Below are positions 18,947-30,900 of a DNA stretch of 64,000 nucleotides, piece by piece. Every line of letters begins with the position of its first letter. Positions within the stretch are counted from its first letter, which is position 1. The notes beneath the pieces are model-generated. The model saw nothing but the letters and a program-made list of their open reading frames with translations. It did not search any database and was not told where the DNA came from. Source of the stretch: Metellina segmentata (Eukaryota; Arthropoda; Arachnida; Araneae; Tetragnathidae); contig OX375874.1 in the NCBI GenBank assembly GCA_947359465.1, positions 91,792,172 to 91,856,171 of the forward strand, in the 5' to 3' direction. The translations under genes were made by a program, and so were the position numbers.

Positions 18947-21900
18947 GTAATGTCTTTTGATACAGCTATTCCCTCTTTTACGCTTAGCTCCTTGTTTCGG
19001 TCCGTAAATAATAGGCGGCCAATACTTCATTTCCAGTTCTATGTATGGCACTCATCTAAAAACCATAATCAACTTAACTGTTCTTAATGAGGGCTGTTCG
19101 ATAACTTAAACTTACAATATAAATACATGCAACGGTTCATAAATATTTTTTATTATATCCACAAAAGAAAACTACTGACTCAATAAAAATAGGGTCATTA
19201 TAAAACTACGAAAGGAAAGGTTAGTACCCGATATTTTTCATGCCTATAAAACGCTTACTACTACGCAGTAGTATGAACTCTTTATTATGACTCGAAAATA
19301 CTATGATCCTTATAAAATTATAAAGGGAAAGGTTGACTCATCTCTCTCATGCTTAGATAATATTTAGTATTACCTAGTAGTCAACTCTTTATTATAGCTC
19401 GAAGATAATATGATCCTTATAAAATTATAAAAGAAAAGGTTGACTATTATAGCTCGAAAATACTATGTGATCTTTATGAAATTATAAAAGAAAAGATTGA
19501 CTATTATAGCTCGATGATACTATGATCCTTATAAAATTATAAAAGGAAAGGTTAACTGATCTCTCTCATACTTATATAATATTTAGTATTACTTAGTAGT
19601 CAACTCTTTATTATAGCTCGAAGATAATATGATCCTTATAAAATTATAAAAGAAAAGGTTGACTATTAGAGCTCGAAGATACTATGTGATCCTTATGAAA
19701 TTATAAAAGAAAAGGTTGACTATTATAGCTCGATGATACTATGTGATCCTTATGAAATTATAAAAGAAAAGGTTGACTATTATAGCTCGATGATACTATG
19801 TGATCCTTATGAAATTAAAAAACAAAAGGTTGACTATTGCAGCTCGATGACATTATGATCCTTATAATATTATAAAAGGAAAGGTTGACTGATCTCTCTC
19901 ATGCTTATATAATATCTCATAGTACATTTAGTATTACCTAGTAAACTCTTTATTATAACTCGAAGATACTATAATCACTATAAAATTATAAAAGGAAAAG
20001 TTTGCATATCTATCTAATATGCTTATATAACATTATCTAATAGTTTAAACTCTATTATAACTAATATATTATTTTTTAATGTTGACTGTTTTTGCTATGA
20101 GTTGTATATTCTTACGGAGGGGACTAAGCGATTGGATCTTCTAGGATCTTAAAATGGCAAAAGTACCATTATTTAATAAATTGATCTGTTTAAAAATCGC
20201 TGGACATGTTTGACATCTTCAAATAATAAGCATTTTAAACTTGTTAGTGAGAGTTTGGAGCTACCTCTTTTCTTTAGTACAGCTTTATACATCTTGAAGA
20301 AGTCACTAATACTAGTATCTAGTAAAGTACTCTAAAACTCATAAAATTTCAAATAAATAAATTTTAAATCTAAAATCGCATTGGCGATTTGTTTGGCTCG
20401 ACGATATAACCATTTCAAATTTTTTATCTCCCTAAAATAGAACTTACGATAACATAGTTGCCTCCTCCAGATTACTATCGAATTTTACACCCCTGATACG
20501 TCGTGTGGAATCTAGTATATACTATACCTGAAGAGATTTGCTATAAAGAAATTATCTATAATGAACCTGTCCAGGAACGATCAATGCTTCAGAATTGATG
20601 TCAAAGGTTACAGCCTTAATTTACGGATGTCTTTTTTCAGGTACATTTATCTAACGCTAGAAGAGTGCCTACTCAAATAGTTAACACTTGAAACTTAGAA
20701 TCAAGAGTTCTTGAAGTGTTAACCTTTTCATTTGCTAATCTCAACAAGTCGTCCCATCCACTCTTAAAAAAACGATGTTCGAAACAAGCTGACACGGATA
20801 AAAACTTTTTGATACTTGAGTAGAAATTAAGAACAAAATTCTCAGATTCGTTGATATCAATTATCAGCACCAAAGATGTATCCACAAATATTGACCAGAA
20901 AGATTGAAGTCTCCCCTCATGATATTGGAGAATAATGCAACTGTGTATTTGAGTTTGTCTCAATAAAGTATTAGTGATAGCCTTTATTTCTGCTATTAAA
21001 GAATTATAATTTAAGTTGGCTACCCCTAATTTTCATGACAAAGTGAATTAAAGAACGGCCGTATTAAAAATATACTCCAACTAGGTATTATATTTACTCA
21101 AGCAAATATTTTTTCAGTTTAAATGCATCCTATAGGTGGAGTAGCGGTAGCTCAGTTGGTAGAGTCGAGGACTAACAACCGGAGAGCTGCAAGTTCGCAA
21201 CTCGATCAAACCAAAGTCGTCATGTGTGTGGGTGCACGTTAAATCTGTCGTGGTCTCGAATATACTCACGTTGGAGGAACCGCGGTAGCTCAGTTAGAGT
21301 TGCGGATTATCAATCGAAGGGGTACGAGTTCGAAAATCGATCTAACCAAAGACTGTATGTGGAGGCTGGTGCACGTTAAATCTGTCGTCCTTATGTTGGG
21401 GTGGTGTGGAAGTTTGGAGAGTGGATTTCCAGCTCAGGCGTTGAATATTCATCTGACCGTGGATCAAAATTGTGAGGTGTTCTCGAGATCTTGCCTTCAG
21501 GATTAACACCGGAACGTCAGGCAATAGTCCGTTGTGTTGCTTCATTGCGACGTAAATTCAACTACCAACCTAGCATCTTATACGCAGCTCTTAGCCCGAT
21601 TGGAATAGACGATTATCAACTGGGGGTTGCGAGTTCGAAACGCGATTCAACCGAAGACCGTCGTGTATGCGGGGGTCTGGTTTACGTTTAATCCGTCGTG
21701 GCCTTCAAGTCACGTTTAATCTATGGCGTCAAAGGTTCTTACGTTGGTGTGGCGTGGAAATTTGGAGAATGCAGTGTGTGCCAGCTCGGGCGATGACCTC
21801 GTCATCTGACCATGGTTTAAAATTACGAGCTGTTGCCCTCGGATCTTTCCTTTAAGGGACTGATCTTGGACCGTCGGCAACATACAGAAAAACACTTGAA

Positions 21901-24900
21901 AGAAAAACAGGGTTTGGTAATGGTAATTTAATTAATGTCGTACTAGAGCAACACAACGGGATATTGACGACGATCCGAGATAAATCTCCTAAGGGAAAGA
22001 CCCGAAAGAAATACAGGGATTGGGGAAAAGAAATGGAATGAAAGCAACAAAAGATCCCTTGGGAATCCCCGTGTTTAGTAAACAGCAACCCCCACGTGGA
22101 AAGAAAAGATCTCTGGTATCTCGTGTCCGTGAAGACTGTCCACACCTAAATGAGATGTAACCCTGAGGCCACAATACAGCTGAAGCATGAAATAGGCTAG
22201 GAATTGATTTGCTTGCCGATCCAATGATATATCGCTGCCAATTTACTTTGCAAATTGCAAATGACATATTTATTTAGTTACCAATTACTTCGTTTAGTTA
22301 TCCAAGTAGTTAACGTGGCCACTTCATGCATCAAATATTAAAAGGGAAGATCTTTTCCCCCATGTGTAAAATTGATTCATTTAACTGGTGGATAGTTAAT
22401 TAACTTCGCGCTGGAGTACCGCAACTGGGAATTGGATCAATCCCGAGGGGAAGATCCGAGGTATCACTTAATTTTGAGCCACGGTTAGATGGCGAAATTT
22501 AACTGGATACCACGGTCTACGAATTCGTCAAACTATGAAAACGAAACATTTATTAGTTTAATACTTGGATGATTTATCGCGTCGTGTTTTTATGAACTCG
22601 GCAATCTATACAAATGAATCATTCAGTAGGTTAGTAGTAGGTTTGTTTGAATGTCCAATTCGATTCGATGTCGATTAACTCAAGCAAATAATACTTGCAG
22701 ATGTATCAGGTCGGTTACACACAGCGGATTTTTCATCGGCGGAGAATTCACCGCTGCCGCTCACAGAAATCTAGCGTTAACAAGGCGGTAAAATTTCCGT
22801 CGCCGACTTACGAGTCAGATGACTGTGTTGGTAGTGTAGTTACATCAATTCAATTTACTTTAGTTTAACTGTGTTAGTTAAATTATGTATTGCTTAGGTG
22901 TAGTTTGAAATGAACAGAGAGCAAATTCTAGATTTATTGTTATTTTGTCGAATGAAGAGAAGAAAAAATCGACTTTTTTGGGTTCATCCCATTAATGAAA
23001 GAGAGGAGGTCGGAGCTTTCTATAAGTTGGTTGAATAGTTGAGGCAGGATGACACGAAATTCTTCAATTACTTCTGAATGTCGATGACTTCCTTTGACGG
23101 AGACTGTCTCTTTTCTTCCAATACATCCAAGTCGCTACGAATTCCCAGGCAAACTTCATGCCCTTCGTTTCTGGTAGCGTTTCTGTCCTTAAATATGTCT
23201 TGGGTTTATCCCACAAATCAGGCCTTTCTTGGATTAATGCGATCAAAATTTCGTTATCGATTATTAGGTTACACACACTAAGATAACTCATTAAACAAAA
23301 CAGCTCTAAACGGTACAAAACAGCCGTGTGTGTAAACGTGCATTTGGTAATGTACGTCACTAGTTAGAGGTCGACGGTCAAACTGATGTCGACGTCAGTG
23401 GTAGTTGGTGGCTGCATAGCTACCTCCAACGGCAAATTGACCGAGCGTTTATTTTCCCGTTTAACGGCAGTTGCACACACGGCGTGTTTTTCCGCGGCGG
23501 AGAATTTACCGTCGCCGCTCACAGAAATCCAGCGTTTACGCACAGGATGGTAAAAACTCCGTCGCCGTAGTACGTCAGCTGACTGTTGGCAGTGTAGTTT
23601 CATCACCCAATGAATTTACTTTAGTTTAACTGTGTTATTTCAATCCTTTATTGCTCAGTGTAGTTTGAAATGAACAGATCAAATTCTAAGTATGTATATT
23701 CCGTCGTCGAATGAAGAGAAGAAAAAATCGACTTGATTGGGTTCATCCAATTGATGTAAGAGAGTAGGTTGGAACTTTGTACACGTTGTTTGACGAGTTG
23801 AGGCAGGATGACACGAAATTTTTTACGACCTCTACACTATGTAGTACGTATATGAGAGACTCTTCTCAAAATAATTTTTCACTTTTTCTTCCTACATACC
23901 AAAGTCGCTACGAATTCCCAAGCAAACTTCATGCCAAGCGTTTCTGTCCTTAAATATGTCGAGGATTTTATCCCACACAACCAGGCCTTTCTTGGATTAA
24001 TGCAATTAAAATTTCGTTATCGATATTTAGGTCACTCATGTTAGCAATAGAAAAAACCAATTGATGCTAAAACAGCTGTGTTACACACACGAAGGTAACT
24101 CACACTGAACAAAACTAATCTAAACGGTAGAAAAACAGCCGTGTGTGCAAATGTGCATTTTGTTACGTACGTCTGCATAGTTAGGCGTCGACGCCTGTGG
24201 CAGTTGGCGGCTGCATAGCTACCTCCAACGGCAAATTGACCGAACGTTTATTTTTCCGTTTAATGTGTAAGCTCTAATTTACTTCAATGCGCTACTGTTG
24301 GAACGACGACGACGGAAAATTCTACTCCACGGAAAAATCCGCCGTGTGTGTAACCGGCGTATTGTGTAAGATCTAATTTACTTCAGTGCGCTACTGTTGG
24401 AATGGCGACGACCGAAAATTCTACGCCACGGAAAAATCCGCCGTGTGTGTAACCGGCGTATTGTGTAAGATCTAATTTACTTCAATGCGCTACTGTTGGA
24501 ACGACGACGATGGAAAATTCTACTCCACGGAAAAATCCGCCGTGTGTGTAACCGGCGTATTGTGTAAGATCTAATTTACTTCAGTGCGCTACTGTTGGAA
24601 CGGCGAAGACGGAAAATTCTACGCCACGGAAAAATCCGCCGCGTGTGTAACCGGCGTATTGTGTAAGCTCTAATTTACTTCAATGCGCTACTGTTGGAAC
24701 GACGACGACGGAAAATTCTACTCCACGGAAAAATCCGCCGTGTGTGTAACCGGCGTATTGTGTAAGATCTAATTTACTTCAGTGCGCTACTGTTGGAACG
24801 GCGACGACCGAAAATTCTACGCCACGGAAAAATCCGCCGCGTGTGAAACCGGCGTAGTGTGTAAGATTTAATTTACTTCAGTGCGCTACTGTTGGAACGG

Positions 24901-27900
24901 CGAAGACGGAAAATTCTACGCCACGGAAAAATCCGCCGCGTGTGTAACCGGCGTCACAACGATGCATTCAAAATGAAATTATTCGTTCGTATATGCAGCC
25001 AATCAGATACATCAACCAATCAACTCGTTAAACTTATGCTTTTACTTCATGTTCAACTGGAAAGTTCTGCTATTCAATCCAGTCTTTAGTAAATCATGAT
25101 AACGAATCATTTATTAGGTTAGCACTTTTGAATACTGAGTTCAATAGCTTAGCGGTTTCACATTTACTACCTCGAGAAAAGGAAATAGTAGAATGGATTG
25201 TTGTTTTTTCCAAGACAATGTTTTCTTTTTATACTCCCTTTATAAGGGGATTCCTATGTACCACAATTGAAGCTGTAGGTCAACGTCAGGAATCTATCAG
25301 GTACTAAGGGCAAGAAAAGTGTAATTTTGCAAAACCACTGACCCATTTAGTTTCCAAATACGTTTGAATTTATTTAAGAAACTGGTCTGAATGAACATTT
25401 TTATTTTTTTGGAGAATATTTCAATATTTTGAAAGCAACACAAATATTTTGAATCGCTTGTCTTTAATCTTAGAATACCTAAAGCAATTGAGGACAATTT
25501 TTTATATTTTTTTAAGATTAAAAATTATTTGAATATCTGGAAATAACATTAATGTATCTGAAAGATTAAATCAAGAGAGCTAACAGAAAATTACTGAATT
25601 AAATTTTCCATTCAACCTAGCATTTTCAGTAAAAAACATTCACTATAGTATTTTGATTAAAAATTTCTTAACGGAATACTTTTTAAAATACTATTAGAGT
25701 TTATATATATATATATATTTTTTTTACAGCGCGAAAAATATTTTATTTAGTATTAGCATCGTTATGTTGATTTTTGTGTTTGGAACAACTTTAAACTTTC
25801 TGGGAGAGATTAAAATGATAATTTTGTATTACGTATGTACTACTAATCAGTGTGATCATTATTTAACTAACAACGTATTTACTAATATAGTATTAAAAGA
25901 TTTAGAATTCTGAAAAATTTGCAATCGTAGGGAACTTGACTTATAGAGACAACAATAGGCGAATACATAGGATACAATATATATTCAGCCACAAAAGAAA
26001 AAAAAAAACAATAAATTGCACATAAAAGTAGTCATTGTCCTATTAGAATCGTGCTTTCCAATAACCCCATGAAGAGCCCCATTTTCTTGAATTTTTCAAA
26101 AGAAATGAAAATGTTTTTTGTCTTCAGGTAAAAAAATTTAAAAGTTCTAACTTGACTATTTTCAATCAATGTTTTTTGTTAATGCATCACATTCTAATCT
26201 CACGGGCACCATGATACTGGGATATTAATAAAATATTCGCATATTATTTGGAAAGTCTTAACTATATAAAAACCAAATGAACAGAAAATCGTCTATGATT
26301 ATGGATAAAATTGTTAATATTAATACCACCTTACCATGCGAAAAAGATTTTACACAAAAAGATATTGGTATACCACCGCCAGCAGAGTTTTCCCAGTGAA
26401 GAACCGGGAATTGTAAAACGTGTTTCGCTCAAATGAGAGAAGAGCAATATGTGTTCTAGTGTTTAAGGTACCCAAACACGTTTTGACACCTTTTTTTGTG
26501 TGTTTTAAATGTGTTATAGAAACCTTTTAATGATATTTTTATGTTTGGTGTTAGGTATAGCCCAATAAATTGTAAATATTTAAAAAATATATATGCAATC
26601 AGTATCAACTGGACCATATAATCAGTTATATGGTCAGCTCAGCGGTCCAGAAAAGTCAGACCATATAAGCGGGGTGACCAGATATGCGGAACAATACTAC
26701 ACTATTTAATTATGGCAGGATTATATTCACCTATCAGAATATAGTGGTCATAAACAAATAATGAAACTTTTAAGAGCAATTTAAAAATTAATTCTATTTA
26801 ACGGGTTATCTGGAGCGACGAATCAAGGTTCACACTCTGCCGTTCGGATGGAAGGGCCTGGTGTCTGCCTGGAGAACGCCTACTACCAGAATGCATTGTG
26901 CCCACAGTAAATCTTGGCGGAGGTGGAATTATGGTCTGGGTTTTTTTCTCCTGGTGTGGACTGGGTCTTTGGTCCAAATTCATGGTAAGCTCCACGCCGA
27001 GGCCTAATGCACTACACGGTCAAACGTTCCTTACTTTTCTTTCCCCCGACACATTTTTCTCCTTTGAAACAAAGAGTTTTGTCTGGCAAGATCCGATAAA
27101 AAAGTCCACATTCATCATCGTTGAAGACGTTGGCAGATTCATATATTTTGAGGACTTTTTTCGCCATTCCCTGTGTTCCTCCCCGCCTCAAGAAGTGATA
27201 CAATTACTATATTTCAACCTCTCCCCCCCCCCCGATAACCTCATTGAAAAGATGAAAAACCGACCATATAACCTATAACCAGAAAAATAAAATGACTATA
27301 TAAGCGGTGCGCTTTAACACATGTTTCCCTGTTAAGTTTGACGGGACTTTTTTAGAAAACGGACCCTATAAGCGGGGTGACCTTATAACAGGGTGACCAT
27401 ATAGCAGGTACTGACTGTACTAATAATTTTGTAAAAATGATAATTATGTATGAATTGTTGAAGAAATTTGTCAGAAACTTCAAATGTGCTACAGGAAAAT
27501 CTATTCAACCAATTTGAAAAATGATCCAACCAAAATAAAATTTATGCCTTTTTCTACGGAATAAACTAGAAACAAAAGGATATTTAAAAATTTTTTTTTT
27601 ACAAGCGATCGAAAAATGAATACAAGATTTTTAATAGTTTTACAGCCCTATTTCTTAAATAAATGGCCATAATTTTTGGCCCAAAACTTTTCAACTCAGC
27701 ATAATTGTTCTAGTTTATTTCCTAGACAATATTATAAAGAAGAAGTTCTCAAAGTTTTACGAGAAAACCATCAATAACTTTTTGTGTTATAACATTTAAA
27801 ATGGGGAAATAATGCGTAAATATTAATTTAGAGTAAAAAATAGTTTGAAGTGTATCGTTTGCTCTCTCTTGCTTTTAATGTTTGTGTAAACAATTTGGTT

Positions 27901-30900
27901 TTTCACTTATCTTTACAAATGTTCACAATATTTCCAAAAGAGAAATCATTTAAACATTTGAGAAAACTTTCTAAAATTATATTTGTAAAAAAAAAGTAAA
28001 TTTTAAATTAAAATTTTGACAGTTTTTTTAACGACTACTTCCGGTGTTTTCCATATCTACATCCGATTTTCCCCGCTTTGATTAAAATCTTAGTATCTCT
28101 CCAAGTAATTATAACTTAGAGAAAAAATCAGATAAATTTTGGAAAGTCAAATAAATACTCTATCAAATAAGATTTAAACTTTTTTTGGAACTTTGGTCAA
28201 AAATGACGTTTTCAACGTGTTTTAGAAATTTATCGAACAGGTGGACATACACCTTAGTAAAGGACTAATAGGATCAGTGGCGCAACCCCGGGGAGCTTAT
28301 GATGAATTTCAGCTATATCAAAAGCAATAGAAAATAAAAGTATATCTATTACAGTATTTTTGTGTAAAAGAGAGTCGCACATTTTAAGTTTCATTATAGT
28401 TTTCAGCTGTTGATGTTTAACACATGGTTGAAATAGGGGGTATGGAATTCAATATAGAGGAAGGATTAGTAAGTTAGATGTTTTTGTAGTCAAAAAAGAT
28501 AAAAATATTAGTTTTGTGTATGTTTTGTAGTTAAAGATTTTCAATTGAAATTGATTTTGTACTAAACAATTCTTCGATAATTTTGTATATGAATGTCACA
28601 AATGCAAATCAAAGTTATTATTAAAAAGAAACGTTTTAATTGAGCCCATCCATTTCTTTGTTCGAAACCGTAGAGGGCTGTTGAATCGTGAGATCTATTG
28701 TAAAGTTTAGGGTGAAAACAAGATAATTAATCCAATAGTAATCTCCCACAAAGACTTCCAATATTATGACCATTTTCTTATCTTCCAAAGAAAAATTCTA
28801 GAAACGTTCTGTAACTTTGATAAGTGTTAGAAACCCTTAACACGCCTGCAAAACGTGGCATGTCAACGACTTTTTTCCGGCACGCGAAATTTGGGACTCA
28901 TCTTAAAAAAACTCGTTTAAACGAAAACGGTAGAACAACTTAAAAGTAAAAATTATCTCACTAAATTTTATAATAATCCCAATCTCATTACTTGCGATAG
29001 TCGTTCTTTCAATGTTCTTTGATTTTTTTTGTCTCTGATGTGATATTTGATTACCTGAAAAGGCTAAACCTTTAAGACAGCAAATAAATATCTAGAGATT
29101 GGATTAGAAACTCATTAACTGGTCAAAACATTTTTTACTGTCCAATTGTTTCAAGACCTATTAGTCTAGATACAAATAAAAATTATAAGCATTTTGGTAG
29201 TGTTATATACCTTTTAAGCATATTTCAATATGACAATAGATTTATAATTCGCATTTGGTACCTCGAAAAAATTCTCAGTTTATGAGTTTCTGCTGTAAGC
29301 CGGCGACATGTTCCTTAAAATTACAGTTGGTACTTGATAAACAATGTGACAATGAATTTATCCTAAAATTTCGCATTTAATACCCCTTAAAAATGCCAGT
29401 GAATGAGTTTCTGCTCTAAGTCAACGATGTGTTCCTTAAAATATTTCAGTTGGTACGTGAGAAAATTTTGCAAAGATTTGGTGATTTTGGCGATCCTACT
29501 TATAAAGGTTGCCCAAACCTGGCCTGGATCAACATATGTATTGTATTATCAGGAGGAAACCAGGAAAATCTTAGGAAACCCCAAACTAAAAATCCGTAAA
29601 ATGGAGTACTCTTAAATGAATAAAAAACATATAGGTAGAAGTTATTGGCTAGATAGACTGTTCTGTCTGCTAGAATTTCAGTTATTTCTTTCTCAGTAAT
29701 AGCAATAGCACTGTAATCGCCTGTTTAATGTCGGAATGGCAGAGTATAATTTCCTGTTGAGAGATTTACTTCCTAAGTGTGAATAGTCTTCAATCTTTAA
29801 GGACTCTTATGTGACTATTCCATCGGTCTTGAGTTGAAGAGTGTATATCAAGGAATTAATCTCTATCGGCTGTACGGAATTCAAGTTTAGATAAAGGGTT
29901 ACGAGAATGTTTCCAAATTTTCTGTACTAAATAACGATGTTTAATTTTGATCCTGCTCTCTGAAAAACGAAAAATTCATGGTTAAATTTTATGCTGAAAG
30001 CTACATCATAAGCTATCTCAAGTTGATCCTAAGTTTTCAATAAAATTTTCGATGTCATCGAATGTTGGAAATATTTGAAGGAAGGATTGAGTGTTCCAAA
30101 ATACCAATATGATTTAAGTTTTCCCAATCAATGGAGAAGTGCTCTGACAAATGTTAAATTAATTGTGAGGTATTTAGTGTTATTTCAACTGAGAGAAGAT
30201 CAGATATGAGTTTAATGATAAAGGCAGGTTTACACGCTACGATAAATGCTAGCAATTTATTGTAACGATCGAATTGTTTCGATTTATCGTTGGGTGTAAA
30301 CAGGACACTGTAGCGATTAATTTGAATTGGATTGGATGGTTGATGCCGGTCGCATCAATTTCTGCGAATCGTAACGACATGTTGGAACGTGTAAACAAGT
30401 GGTAGCCATTTCTCGCTACGATTTGACTCCGTTTGCATTTGCATCTGCAACAGAAAGGTTGTGTCGAATAGTTCGTTCTTTGGTTGACTGTTGTTTTTAT
30501 TCTAATAGGTAATTATGGCAGTTAAACAAACTCCTCGAGAGTTATAATGTTTGTATAATTACTCGTTATAATGTTTGCAATGCATATATGGTTTAAAAGA
30601 AAATAAAAAAACTGTTCTTAAGATACCTGTATGAATTGTTTAAATACTTTGTAGATAGCTTCACAGGTCTCTGGGATTATTTTGCTGAGAGCTGGTTTAG
30701 AAATGGCAGTTGAATATTCCATGTCCTTCAAGCTTCTTCCGGTGGCAAGGGATCGTAAGGTAGCTGAGAGTCTTTCGTGCGGAGATATCGCTTTTCTCGT
30801 AACAGTATCAGTAAAAACTGAGAAACTAACCTTAACAACACAACATAAGTCTCTTCGTCCATTTTCAAATAATTTGCCAGTCATTTGGTTCATTTCTCAA

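Larger units (their letters stand above)
22713..23465 (+). mobile_element. PIF-Harbinger deletion derivative, copy A
   Basis: The left end CGGTTACACACAGCGGATTT matches the reverse complement of the ends in the array at 24264-24956. It contains a plus-strand transposase N-terminal fragment (22910-23077) and a minus-strand MADF-type fragment (23078-23266), reproducing the two-gene plan of PIF-Harbinger elements. It is followed directly by copy B. Confidence 0.75.
26599..27417 (-). mobile_element. pogo/Tigger-like element relic
   Basis: The ends are CAGTATCAACTGGACCATAT and, in reverse, CAGTCAGTACCTGCTATATG. Sub-terminal GACCATATAAGCGGGGTGAC blocks appear on both sides. It encloses a minus-strand pogo/Tigger transposase fragment at 27012-27203 and a plus-strand Tc1 fragment at 26812-26990. 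A TA follows the right end; the left TA is not clean. Confidence 0.7.

Noticed and set aside
21133..21210. tRNA gene (GGTAGCTCAGTTGGTAGA and a B box)
   Set aside because: It is the head of a SINE: the acceptor stem does not close and a SINE body follows. The same holds for all family 1 heads.
24264..24956. CRISPR-like array
   Set aside because: Units are contiguous 99-bp repeats with no unique spacers, in an intron of a eukaryotic gene.
26458..28260. Large transposon around the pogo relic (TTAAGGTACCCAAACACG and an ACACCTTAG-type right end)
   Set aside because: The proposed ends match poorly and no target duplication is evident.
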